Below, piece after piece: positions 1 to 5,827 of a DNA stretch of 12,888 bases. A program made the position numbers and the translations under genes. Origin of the DNA: Nitrosopumilales archaeon (GTDB lineage: Archaea; Thermoproteota; Nitrososphaeria; Nitrososphaerales; Nitrosopumilaceae). Numbering within the stretch: position 1 is the stretch's first letter; each line of letters starts with the position of its first letter. The notes under the pieces are model-generated. The model was not told where the DNA came from. It saw only the letters and a program-made list of their open reading frames with translations, and searched no databases. The stretch lies in the NCBI GenBank assembly GCA_016838795.1, contig JAEHKQ010000273.1, forward strand, positions 1 to 12,888, written 5' to 3'.

Positions 1-155
1 AAGATTTTTGTCATGGACCTGATCTCCTTTGATAAGGTCTTCGTTGAATCTGAAACAGATGCAACCTTTTTCAGCAGTGCCGCAGGAGTCGGGCCTTTCT
101 TAACAATTTTTTTAGTTTTTGATGATTTTGTAGTTCGTCTTACTCTACTTGGCAT
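1..155 (-). CDS. Small basic protein of unknown function, 5' part only
   Basis: An ATG at 155 opens a frame that runs off the left edge, giving 51 complete codons. The protein begins MPSRVRRTTKSSKTKKIVKK and continues with a more helical stretch containing AALLKKVASVSDSTKTLSKE. The N-terminus is rich in Lys, Arg, Ser and Thr, like a disordered nucleic-acid-binding tail, and the rest looks like an amphipathic helix. A T-rich TATA-like element (TTTTTTATC on the minus strand) lies about 26 bp upstream, which supports this start and a leaderless transcript. I do not recognise the family. It could be a small chromatin- or RNA-associated protein, but that is inferred only from charge. The C-terminus is outside the window. 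Confidence 0.7.
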   Translation of the reverse strand, partial: MPSRVRRTTKSSKTKKIVKKGPTPAALLKKVASVSDSTKTLSKEIRSMTKI

Positions 156-176
156 AGTATCTTGAGTATAGGTACT

Positions 177-185
177 GATAAAAAA
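177..185 (-). promoter_or_regulatory. TATA-like promoter element for the partial basic protein
   Basis: The minus strand reads TTTTTTATC, centred about 26 bp before the ATG at 155, the spacing expected for an archaeal TATA box and a leaderless transcript. Confidence 0.45.
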
Positions 186-208
186 GTTAGGAAAAAAAAC
201 TAAAACGG

Positions 209-316
209 CTATTTGTTTATGGTCTTTGGCTCATGGAGCAACTCATGAAAAGTTTTTTCAATTAAACCATTCATGCTTTCCACGAAATTCCTTGTGCAAT
301 ACCCACATTGAATCAT
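209..316 (-). CDS. 35-residue C2H2-like zinc-finger microprotein
   Basis: This short frame runs from ATG at 316 to TAG at 209-211. The product starts MIQCGYCTRNFVESMNG and includes FHELLH near the end. Cys4 and Cys7 form a CxxC pair, and His24 and His28 form an HxxxH pair 16 residues later, giving C-x2-C-x16-H-x3-H with hydrophobic residues between (Phe11, Leu18, Phe23, Leu26-27). This is close to a single classical zinc finger, with a slightly longer Cys-to-His gap than usual. A TATA-like TTATTAATA lies 28 bp upstream, and a perfect 17-bp palindrome sits between it and the ATG. Tiny zinc-finger proteins are common in this archaeal lineage. Function is unknown; DNA or RNA binding, or autoregulation at the palindrome, is inference. 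It is too short to pass usual gene-length cutoffs. Confidence 0.66.
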   Translation of the reverse strand: MIQCGYCTRNFVESMNGLIEKTFHELLHEPKTINK

Positions 317-321
317 TATGT

Positions 322-338
322 TACGGTACAGTACCGTA
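322..338. promoter_or_regulatory. Perfect 17-bp palindrome, probable operator
   Basis: TACGGTAC-A-GTACCGTA is an uninterrupted inverted repeat of 8 bp arms around one base. It lies 6 bp upstream of the zinc-finger ORF start at 316 and directly downstream of its TATA element at 340-348. A dimeric regulator bound here would block polymerase loading or start-site opening. The regulator is not identified. Confidence 0.6.
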
Positions 339-339
339 C

Positions 340-348
340 TATTAATAA
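340..348 (-). promoter_or_regulatory. TATA-like element for the zinc-finger ORF
   Basis: The minus strand reads TTATTAATA, centred 28 bp upstream of the ATG at 316 and abutting the palindrome at 322-338. Confidence 0.5.
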
Positions 349-458
349 TTAGGTAATTGTGACGTAACCAGATGATTTGCAGTCAGATACCCCAGGTGTC
401 TTACATCATCAATCAGTTCACCTAATCATCACTCTGCACCAGAATCAAAGTCTAACTG

Positions 459-467
459 TTTTTAAAG
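459..467 (+). promoter_or_regulatory. TATA box of the antiporter gene
   Basis: TTTTTAAAG is centred 27 bp before the ATG at 490, the spacing for a leaderless archaeal transcript. The rest of 349-458 shows no ORF or RNA gene that I can support. Confidence 0.5.
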
Positions 468-489
468 AATTTAGTATATCTGCGATCAC

Positions 490-1812
490 ATGCAAAATTA
501 TTTTTTACAAATTGACTCATCAGGTAGCATTCAAAGCACTCTGAGTCAAAGCGTTTCAACTATAATTGAGGAACTAACTCCTGAACTACCACACACAACA
601 TTCGTCACTGATTTAGCTCTAATCATGATATTGGCTTCGATTGTAACTCTGGCCTTCTTCAAAATTAGACAACCGCTAATTATTGGTTATCTTTTTGCAG
701 GAATGCTGCTTGGCCCTTTATCCCCCCTGTGGGCTTGGTTCTTACCAGAAGGTGGTCCTCCATCTGCACCTATAGAAGGAATTGGGGTCTTGTCTGACAT
801 TTCGGCATTGAATCTTTTTGCTGAAATTGGAATAATATTGTTACTTTTTGTTATTGGACTAGAATTTCCATTTAATAAAATTCGCTCAATCGGAAAGGTG
901 GCAATTGGTGTAGGAACAATTGGATTGTTTACTACCTTAGTCGCGGTATTTTTTGTAGCTAACTCATTTGGAATGAACTTCATGGATTCATTATTCATCG
1001 CAGCTGCTCTTTCAATTAGCAGTACTGCAATCATTGTGAAAATTTTAGAAGATGCTGATAAAATTAAAAAAGAATCGTCGATCCTTATACTCGGCATCTT
1101 AATTGTTGAGGACGTTATAGCAGTTATTCTGATCTCTACTTTACAATCGATTGCCTTAGTTGGCACCATCTCGATTGAAAGTGTACTTGTGGTTATAATG
1201 GTGGCTACAGGTTTGATTGTTGGAACATTTACAGTTGGAAGAAAAGTTATACCTCCACTTATTGATAAGGTTGCAGCTGCAGAAAACAGAGAAATTCTCT
1301 TACTAAGTGTGTTGGGTGTTTGTTTTGGTTATGCTTTACTAGCAAATATTGTGGGTCTTTCTGTAGCAATTGGAGCATTTTTGGCAGGAGTACTTGTGGC
1401 AGAATCTAAATCAGCAGAAGTTTCTAAACTTCTCTCCAGCCCAATAAAAGACATGTTTGTAGCAATTTTCTTCGTCTCGATAGGAGCACTAATGGATATT
1501 AGCCAACTTCAAAATTACATATTTCTCGCAATAGCCCTAATTCTAGTTGCGACAGGCATGAAATTTGGTGGAAACATGCTTGGTAATTTCATTTTTAGAC
1601 AAAAACGTGGGAAATCACTAAGATCAGCATTTACTTTGGCAGCCCCCAGAGGAGAGTTCTCAATTATTATTGTTAAAGTCGGAGTAGATTTGGGAGCGGT
1701 AAGCGCTTTTCTTTTCCCATTGATAGGAATTATTACTATAATCACTGCATTCATCTCACCATTTTTGATAAACGCAAGCGACAAAGTGGTTCCAAAAATC
1801 AAGGAAGACTAG
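490..1812 (+). CDS. CPA2/Kef-type cation:proton antiporter
   Basis: A 440-residue polytopic membrane protein of the monovalent cation:proton antiporter-2 family. It exchanges Na+ or K+ for protons across the cytoplasmic membrane, for pH and cation homeostasis. After a polar N-terminus of about 40 residues come roughly 11-13 hydrophobic segments, the first near residues 41-57. Family hallmarks are LLFVIGLEF (118-126), SISSTAIIVKIL (175-186) and the ion-binding motif IVEDVIAV with Glu207-Asp208, where relatives carry DD, ND or QD. The membrane domain is complete, but there is no C-terminal RCK/TrkA-N nucleotide-binding domain of the kind that gates KefB/KefC. The next gene follows after one codon and may encode a partner. 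The start is supported by the TATA element 27 bp upstream. Which ion is carried cannot be read from sequence alone. Confidence 0.93.
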   Translation: MQNYFLQIDSSGSIQSTLSQSVSTIIEELTPELPHTTFVTDLALIMILASIVTLAFFKIRQPLIIGYLFAGMLLGPLSPLWAWFLPEGGPPSAPIEGIGVLSDISALNLFAEIGIILLLFVIGLEFPFNKIRSIGKVAIGVGTIGLFTTLVAVFFVANSFGMNFMDSLFIAAALSISSTAIIVKILEDADKIKKESSILILGILIVEDVIAVILISTLQSIALVGTISIESVLVVIMVATGLIVGTFTVGRKVIPPLIDKVAAAENREILLLSVLGVCFGYALLANIVGLSVAIGAFLAGVLVAESKSAEVSKLLSSPIKDMFVAIFFVSIGALMDISQLQNYIFLAIALILVATGMKFGGNMLGNFIFRQKRGKSLRSAFTLAAPRGEFSIIIVKVGVDLGAVSAFLFPLIGIITIITAFISPFLINASDKVVPKIKED

Positions 1813-1815
1813 AAC

Positions 1816-2262
1816 TTGTCAAATGAAGAAATAAAAAAATTGTTGGGAAAAGTGCATCAAGGTATTACTTCCTTTGAATATAATTCCACTCAGGTACCGT
1901 GCATAATTTTATCAGAACAACGATTTGATGAAATAATGCAAAAGGTGGCGGGTAAACCAATATCTGTTGATACTAATCTGAATATTCTACAAGATGGGTT
2001 AGGCCATGTTTTTGTAGAGGTAACTTTGACTTTTTCAGATGGCGGAATTCATGAAAAGGTGTTGTTAAACGCAAAAAAATCCTTTGATTTTTTTGAATCC
2101 TTAGCAAAAACATCAATGCTTGCTTTGTCCTCTCCTAACTCACAATTAGGAAAGAATAATGTCTTTATGATTCAGTTGCCAAAACCTGAAAAAGCAGCTA
2201 ACGCTCTAAATGTTATTAAAAAAGCATTAGAATCCCAGGCTGAAAATCAGACATTAAATTGA
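1816..2262 (+). CDS. Unknown 148-residue protein coupled to the antiporter
   Basis: The frame starts at TTG (1816), separated from the antiporter's TAG stop (1810-1812) by a single AAC codon and in the same reading frame. No ATG or GTG is available before residue 41, and the N-terminal stretch looks coding (SNEEIKKLLGKVHQGI), so TTG is the likely start, probably by translational coupling. The product is soluble, with no signal peptide or membrane segment. It has an alpha/beta look and a late Lys-rich helix (KPEKAANALNVIKKALES). I do not recognise a family. Because the antiporter lacks a cytosolic regulatory domain, this could be a separately encoded regulator, but only gene position supports that. 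Occasional stop-codon readthrough giving a fusion is possible but unsupported. Confidence 0.75.
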   Translation: MSNEEIKKLLGKVHQGITSFEYNSTQVPCIILSEQRFDEIMQKVAGKPISVDTNLNILQDGLGHVFVEVTLTFSDGGIHEKVLLNAKKSFDFFESLAKTSMLALSSPNSQLGKNNVFMIQLPKPEKAANALNVIKKALESQAENQTLN

Positions 2263-2270
2263 AAATTCAA

Positions 2271-2284
2271 ATTTTTTAAAAAAG
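2271..2284. terminator. Bidirectional T6A6 terminator
   Basis: TTTTTTAAAAAA gives a run of T on both strands. It sits 9 bp after the stop of the 1816-2262 gene and 3 bp beyond the 3' end of tRNA-Gly. Archaeal transcription ends at oligo-T tracts, so this can serve both convergent units. Confidence 0.6.
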
Positions 2285-2286
2285 AA

Positions 2287-2360
2287 TGCAGTTGCCGGGA
2301 TTTGAACCCGGGTCACGAACTTGGCAAGCTCGAATAATAACCAAACTGTACTACAACTGC
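2287..2360 (-). tRNA. tRNA-Gly (anticodon GCC)
   Basis: The minus strand folds into a full cloverleaf. The acceptor GCAGTTG pairs with CAACTGC (7/7). The anticodon stem CGAGC pairs with GTTCG, with one G-T. The seven-base loop TTGCCAA carries anticodon GCC. The T arm is CCGGG-TTCAAAT-CCCGG. The D arm is weak: GTAC against TTAT gives a G-T, two Watson-Crick pairs and one C-T mismatch, with GG in the loop. The variable region has four bases. The discriminator is A (complement of 2287), no CCA is encoded and there is no intron. It decodes GGC and GGU glycine codons. Confidence 0.95.
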
Positions 2361-2365
2361 TCATT

Positions 2366-2505
2366 CGATAAAGTTAGATTTTCTCTATTAAACCGTAACG
2401 AATTGTCATATTTTGCCGCAATTCTGAAGGACAGTTTGTATCCAATGTTAATGGGTCTAAAATAAGACCAAGGTACTGGGTCCCTCTAGATTCGAAACTT
2501 TATCG
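2366..2505. other. Structured intergenic segment, possible non-coding RNA
   Basis: Two 10-bp arms, CGATAAAGTT (2366-2375) and AACTTTATCG (2496-2505), are perfect reverse complements and would close a 140-nt structure. Inside are a GAATTG/CAATTC hairpin (2400-2424) and a GGTCT/AGACC hairpin with a 6-nt loop (2454-2469). No ORF of useful length is present on either strand. The left part also carries the tRNA-Gly promoter. It does not resemble 5S rRNA, RNase P RNA or SRP RNA by conserved motifs. Strand and transcription are unknown; T-rich runs at 2521-2527 and 2535-2540 would end a plus-strand transcript. Confidence 0.35.
2385..2393 (-). promoter_or_regulatory. TATA-like element of tRNA-Gly
   Basis: The minus strand reads GTTTAATAG, centred 29 bp upstream of the tRNA 5' end at 2360. 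Confidence 0.45.
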
Positions 2506-2534
2506 TAGTAAAGCGTACTGTTCTTTTCAACATT

Positions 2535-2543
2535 GTTTTTAAT
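2535..2543 (+). promoter_or_regulatory. TATA-like element for the 93-residue protein
   Basis: GTTTTTAAT is centred 26 bp before the GTG at 2565, which supports that start and a leaderless transcript. Confidence 0.45.
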
Positions 2544-2564
2544 CAGAAAGTTTGTAGATGTACT

Positions 2565-2846
2565 GTGGATGAAAAACTTTGGGAAATAATGTCCCAAAAA
2601 ATTAATGATGCACTTTCAAATGTGGATGAAATTCAAACTATTGTAAAGTCACTTGGTAAATCATCTTCGGAGAATAGCACATTTTCTTATGGGATTGTTA
2701 TAGGAAGACTCTACAACTCATTTTACTACCAATGCAGACGAATTTTGAAGCGAAGTCCTACTGAACAAGAATTTTTGGAATTTCTGAGTATTCTGAAACA
2801 AAAAGAAGGAGAAATCCTTGAAAAACTAGAGTTTAACAAAAAGTGA
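2565..2846 (+). CDS. Unknown 93-residue helical protein
   Basis: The frame opens with GTG at 2565; an ATG at residue 9 is the alternative. The GTG is favoured because the TATA-like element lies exactly 26 bp upstream. The protein is charged and largely helical, with no membrane segment or signal peptide. A central segment rich in aromatic residues (YGIVIGRLYNSFYYQCRRIL) is followed by RSPTEQEFLEFLSILKQKE and a Lys-rich end. It may be a small helical bundle or adaptor, but I recognise no family. Its TGA stop at 2844-2846 directly abuts the stop of L10e on the other strand, with no bases between. Confidence 0.72.
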   Translation: MDEKLWEIMSQKINDALSNVDEIQTIVKSLGKSSSENSTFSYGIVIGRLYNSFYYQCRRILKRSPTEQEFLEFLSILKQKEGEILEKLEFNKK

Positions 2847-3341
2847 TTATTTTAAAGAAATAACAGTAATCCGCGGCGTTCCTGGCAATTTTACACAAGA
2901 ATCTTTTAGTGACTTTTTTGCAAGTTCAAGATGTTCCTTTTTTACATGTATCTCCATAATACATTGACCACTTTTTACGCGCGCTCCCAAGCTTACGGCC
3001 TTTCCAAATGCCCTCCTCATTCCTTCCTGCAATCTATCTGCTCCTGCAGTTGCAATCATTTTATTTTCTCTAAGTAATACATGAGGGTAAATCCTCAATC
3101 TGGAAAAAAAACCTGTTTCGCCTACAACCTTTTCAACAGGTTTGTTTGCCGCCAGTCTAGCTGATTCTATTGCCATATGCGTGATCTGAAGTTTTTCATT
3201 AAGCGATAATTGAACACAATAATCAAAATCTCCCGGCTTTCCACTTTGGAATTTTGCTATTTTAGATTGTGGCTTACCTTTGATGTATTGTTTCCTTGTA
3301 TATGGCTGCCCATTTCCTCTTCTATAGTTTGCACCGTGCAT
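2847..3341 (-). CDS. rpl10e: 50S ribosomal protein L10e (uL16 family)
   Basis: A 164-residue protein of the archaeal/eukaryotic L10e family, equivalent to bacterial L16. It sits in the large subunit near the tRNA acceptor arms and the peptidyl-transferase centre. The signature RIYPHVLLRENKMI (83-96) is followed by ATAGADRLQEGMRRAFGK (97-114), then GQCIMEIHVK and a C-terminal strand. The N-terminus carries the usual PYTRKQYI motif (13-20). Full-length relatives are about 170 residues, so it is complete with a short N-terminus. The ATG at 3341 is the first usable start in frame. Two AT-rich boxes lie upstream: TTAAAATATG at 3374-3383 would give a leader of about 12 nt, while TTATAAAT at 3351-3358 is too close. 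It is isolated from other ribosomal genes. Confidence 0.96.
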   Translation of the reverse strand: MHGANYRRGNGQPYTRKQYIKGKPQSKIAKFQSGKPGDFDYCVQLSLNEKLQITHMAIESARLAANKPVEKVVGETGFFSRLRIYPHVLLRENKMIATAGADRLQEGMRRAFGKAVSLGARVKSGQCIMEIHVKKEHLELAKKSLKDSCVKLPGTPRITVISLK

Positions 3342-3373
3342 TGTATCACTATTTATAACTACAATTTTCTGCC

Positions 3374-3383
3374 CATATTTTAA
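3374..3383 (-). promoter_or_regulatory. Likely TATA element of the L10e gene
   Basis: The minus strand reads TTAAAATATG, placing transcription start near 3353, about 12 nt before the ATG. A second box at 3351-3358 would start transcription inside the coding region and is less likely. Confidence 0.35.
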
Positions 3384-3449
3384 CGGTAGTACGAATCCAC
3401 TTTAATTCAAGCATTTTTCTTTGAATCTGAATCATGAATTTGACGTATG

Positions 3450-3458
3450 CTTATATTG
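3450..3458 (+). promoter_or_regulatory. TATA box of the tRNA endonuclease gene
   Basis: CTTATATTG is centred 30 bp before the ATG at 3484, in the divergent gap between this gene and L10e. Confidence 0.5.
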
Positions 3459-3483
3459 AAAGCAAGGACTAATTTTTGCTACA

Positions 3484-4053
3484 ATGGAATTGGAAGAAGC
3501 GCCTCAGGTGGAGGGAGATTTAGTAAAAGATCATACGCTAATTTCTGTAAAGGATATGCAGCAAGCTTTAGAATTAAAAGGATATGGCGAAGTTACACAG
3601 AAAAAATTTTTCTTAAAACCATTTGAATCACTTTATCTCTTGTTTACTGATAAACTCAAATTAAAAAAAGGGAAAAAAACCATTGATTTTGGCTCATTAA
3701 TGAAAATCTGCAAAAAATATGATAAAAACATTCTAACAAAATTTCTGATTTACCGTGATTTGCGAAACAGAGGATACGTTGTCAAGGATGGATTTGGTTT
3801 TGGCTCTGATTTTCGCGTATATGAGAGAGGCCATTTTGGAGAAAAGGGTGCAAAATATCTGATTTTTGGAATGAATGAAGGAACACAAGAAAAAATCATA
3901 CACCTTCAAAAAAAGATTGAGCAAATCACTCAGATGGGAAAAGAACCAACCATCGCTGTCATTGAGCGAAGGGGTGAAGTAATTTATTACAAAATTTCAC
4001 GAATTAATTTTTTGGAAAATAAAGAAAAGATCAATTTGCAAAGTTTCAAGTAA
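3484..4053 (+). CDS. endA: tRNA-intron endonuclease (EndA family)
   Basis: A 189-residue member of the archaeal tRNA splicing endonuclease family, which cuts pre-tRNA at bulge-helix-bulge sites to release introns. The N-terminal domain includes ALELKGYGEV and FFLKPFESLYLL (29-53). The catalytic-type domain begins at LIYRDLRNRGYVVKDG (88-103), then GSDFRVYERG and AKYLIF. Of the Tyr-His-Lys triad, Tyr113 (RVYERG) and Lys170 (YYKISRINF) are present. The His that normally precedes the (S/A)KYL motif is missing: the sequence there is KGAKYL, and the only nearby His is His117, four residues after Tyr113. So it may be a structural subunit, or a variant catalytic one. The length fits a single-unit subunit. 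Its 3' end overlaps the PLD-like gene by 8 bp. Confidence 0.92.
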   Translation: MELEEAPQVEGDLVKDHTLISVKDMQQALELKGYGEVTQKKFFLKPFESLYLLFTDKLKLKKGKKTIDFGSLMKICKKYDKNILTKFLIYRDLRNRGYVVKDGFGFGSDFRVYERGHFGEKGAKYLIFGMNEGTQEKIIHLQKKIEQITQMGKEPTIAVIERRGEVIYYKISRINFLENKEKINLQSFK

Positions 4054-4708
4054 TATCTATTGCCCACTGTGTATCATATTTGAGTAGATTATTTTTTTCA
4101 GCAAAATTAAAATCATAAACCTCGACGAACTTTGTTTTATTTTCCCATAATTTCTCAAAATCTTTAATTTTTGTTTCAACTCTAGATTTATCGTTCCATG
4201 AAGTAAAAACATCTACAGATTCAAAATTTCTATTCTGCGCATCAAATGTCCGATTGGATGTTCCAGAAAACGTTACTACATCATCATGCTCATCTAGAAA
4301 TATACCAATTGTTTCTGTAAACGAACCCACAATCTCTTCAGAATTTGGAATTGCAATTTTAATTTCTAATTTATGGTTGTCTACAAGTTCCTTTAACATC
4401 CTGATTTTGCTATCTCGAATAAATGACCCCTTAAATCTAAAATCACTATTGTGGTTAGCAAACAATTTAGTCAAATAATTGAGGTCTGACGCTCTGAACC
4501 TGTGACCAGAAATGATTCTCATTTTTGCTTTATTATTTGCAAAATTTTCAAAACCTAATGCAAGTGTAGTGAGACTTTTCACGGAAATATATTCTATACA
4601 TCGGTCATATTCAATACAATGACTCAAACATGGAACAAATAATTCTGAAATAATGTCATCCCTATCAGAACGATATTCTTGTTTTAGAGAAAGAGCTCGT
4701 AGTCCCAT
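4046..4708 (-). CDS. Orphan PLD-like domain protein, degenerate HxK motif
   Basis: The ATG at 4708 is chosen over a TTG at 4717 because TTTAAATA lies about 26 bp upstream of it, and it gives the usual opening LSLKQEYRSDRDD. The 220 residues match the phospholipase-D-like domain found at the N-terminus of large DEAD/DEAH helicases. PCLSHCIEYDRCIEYIS comes first, then an Arg/Lys-rich middle. Next is TETIGIFLDEHDDVVTFSG (131-149), then SNRTFDAQNRNFESVDVFTSW (about 151-171). In those relatives the strand reads HxKIGIF, whereas here it is TETIGIF, so the catalytic His and Lys are both replaced. The protein stops just after the domain where a helicase would normally begin, and no helicase part lies downstream. 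It may bind DNA without cleaving it, or be a stable remnant. The family call comes from remembered motifs, not a search. Confidence 0.78.
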   Translation of the reverse strand: MGLRALSLKQEYRSDRDDIISELFVPCLSHCIEYDRCIEYISVKSLTTLALGFENFANNKAKMRIISGHRFRASDLNYLTKLFANHNSDFRFKGSFIRDSKIRMLKELVDNHKLEIKIAIPNSEEIVGSFTETIGIFLDEHDDVVTFSGTSNRTFDAQNRNFESVDVFTSWNDKSRVETKIKDFEKLWENKTKFVEVYDFNFAEKNNLLKYDTQWAIDIT

Positions 4709-4730
4709 TATTACCAAATACCAATTTTCT

Positions 4731-4739
4731 TATTTAAAG
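4731..4739 (-). promoter_or_regulatory. TATA box of the PLD-like gene
   Basis: The minus strand reads CTTTAAATA, centred 27 bp upstream of the ATG at 4708. This decides the start codon against the TTG at 4717. Confidence 0.55.
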
Positions 4740-4774
4740 AAGAATTAGAGTAGCCAGTATCATTAATTCGCATT

Positions 4775-4783
4775 TCATATATA
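4775..4783 (+). promoter_or_regulatory. TATA box of the SIMPL-domain gene
   Basis: TCATATATA is centred 27 bp before the ATG at 4806, the clearest TATA box in the window. Confidence 0.6.
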
Positions 4784-4805
4784 CCCAAACAAAATTTTTA
4801 ATCTC

Positions 4806-5585
4806 ATGGACAAAGTTGTAAGTATAGCAGCAATTACTGGAATTATTCTCGTACTTGCGTTTGCTGTAAATCTTACACCTGCAGATAATCAAGCCACAGC
4901 AGAAATAACTCCTTTTCCATCACGAGAGAAGGTAATTTCCGTTACAGGAACTGCAACAACATCAGTTGAACCAGATTTGTTGATCATAACATTTGGAGTT
5001 GAGACACAAGAGAAAACTGCAAAACAAGCACTTGAATCCAATTCTCAACTAATGAATGGTGTAGTTGAAGCAATCAAATCTACTGGAATTTCAGAAGATG
5101 AACTAAGTACCTCCAGACTGAATATTTATCCCGTTTACGACAACTATCGTGATGAAAAAACAGGAAAGTATACTCAAGAATTGATTGGATATAGAGTAAC
5201 AAACACTATTACGGTTGAGACAAATAATTTGGGTTCCGCAGCTGACGTGATAGATGGTGCAGTAGAAGCAGGAGTTAACCGCGTTGACTCTGTTAATTTT
5301 ACTCTCTCTCCGGCAAAAGAACTTGATGTAAAGGATCAACTAATCGCTAAAGCAGTTCTAAATGCAAAGGCAAAGGCAGAAAATGCATTATCACCACTAA
5401 ATCACAAAATTATTGGTGTCAAGGCAATATCCTTGTCTGAATTTGGAATGCCACCTCCAATACCAATATTCTCAAATTTTGCTATGGCTGAAGGACAAGC
5501 AATCGGAGCACCTACACCTATCTTCTCTTCTGAGCAAGATGTTACAACAACTGCAAGTGTAATATTCCTAATTGGAAGCAACTAA
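4806..5585 (+). CDS. SIMPL-domain (DUF541/YggE-like) exported protein
   Basis: A 259-residue protein with an N-terminal hydrophobic segment (about 4-22, VVSIAAITGIILVLAFAVN), acting as a signal peptide or membrane anchor and placing the rest outside the cytoplasm. The following domain has the SIMPL/YggE pattern. It opens with ISVTGTATTSVEPDLLIITF (44-63), then QEKTAKQALESNSQLMN. Then come STSRLNIYPVYD, GYRVTNTITVET and a helix with AVLNAKAKAENALSPL. Relatives form oligomeric rings or have been linked to oxidative-stress protection, but their biochemical role is unsettled. A Pro-rich stretch (MPPPIPIF) occurs late, followed by a final beta strand ending SVIFLIGSN. The TATA box 27 bp upstream supports the start. 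A T-rich terminator follows the stop. It is transcribed alone, convergent with tRNA-Glu. Confidence 0.9.
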   Translation: MDKVVSIAAITGIILVLAFAVNLTPADNQATAEITPFPSREKVISVTGTATTSVEPDLLIITFGVETQEKTAKQALESNSQLMNGVVEAIKSTGISEDELSTSRLNIYPVYDNYRDEKTGKYTQELIGYRVTNTITVETNNLGSAADVIDGAVEAGVNRVDSVNFTLSPAKELDVKDQLIAKAVLNAKAKAENALSPLNHKIIGVKAISLSEFGMPPPIPIFSNFAMAEGQAIGAPTPIFSSEQDVTTTASVIFLIGSN

Positions 5586-5586
5586 C

Positions 5587-5603
5587 TTCTTTTTTTTATT
5601 TTT
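5587..5603 (+). terminator. Oligo-T terminator after the SIMPL gene
   Basis: Just past the TAA stop, the plus strand reads TTCTTTTTTTTATTTTT, with eight T in a row, matching archaeal intrinsic termination at T-tracts. Confidence 0.65.
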
Positions 5604-5618
5604 GAATTCAAAATTAGG

Positions 5619-5694
5619 TGCTCCCGTCGGGATTTGAACCCGAGATCACTGCCTTGAGAGGGCAGTATGCTTAGCCGAACTACACCACAGGAGC
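5619..5694 (-). tRNA. tRNA-Glu (anticodon CTC)
   Basis: The minus strand folds as a cloverleaf. The acceptor GCTCCTG pairs with CGGGAGC, with one T-G. The D stem GTGT pairs with GCAT, including two G-T pairs. The anticodon stem CTGCC/GGCAG is perfect, with loop CTCTCAA and anticodon CTC. The T arm is TCGGG-TTCAAAT-CCCGA. The discriminator is A (complement of 5619), CCA is not encoded and there is no intron. It reads GAG glutamate codons. Confidence 0.95.
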
Positions 5695-5718
5695 TCGGTA
5701 AAAACCATCACAAATCGC

Positions 5719-5728
5719 AATTTAAAGC
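5719..5728 (-). promoter_or_regulatory. TATA box of tRNA-Glu
   Basis: The minus strand reads GCTTTAAATT, centred about 30 bp upstream of the tRNA 5' end at 5694. Confidence 0.5.
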
Positions 5729-5827
5729 AACCACCAGATTACTTTAATCAACATGCCCCAATTTTTACCAATAAGGAAGCTCTCAGAATTCAGTAATTTC
5801 TCACCTCATTCAATAATGATTTAACAT

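Noticed and set aside
687..1169. 160-codon open frame on the minus strand
   Set aside because: It lies wholly inside the antiporter gene, is antisense to strongly conserved membrane motifs, and its product is Ser/Thr/Lys/Ile-rich without recognisable structure.
2366..2505. 5S rRNA or another known structural RNA
   Set aside because: Size and closing stem are suggestive, but none of the conserved 5S loop sequences appear, and the segment is AT-rich.
3349..3414. 21-codon minus-strand ORF ending 8 bp before the L10e start, a possible leader peptide
   Set aside because: No TATA element lies at the proper distance, and the likely L10e transcription start (about 3353) is downstream of its ATG.
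4709..4717. TTG at 4717 as the start of the PLD-like gene
   Set aside because: The TATA element at 4731-4739 would place transcription start at about 4709, leaving the TTG upstream of the transcript; the ATG at 4708 fits.
5753..5824. 23-codon plus-strand frame and a following open stretch
   Set aside because: The frames are broken by stops, there is no promoter at the right spacing, and the opposite strand holds the Cys-rich ORF, which explains the region better.
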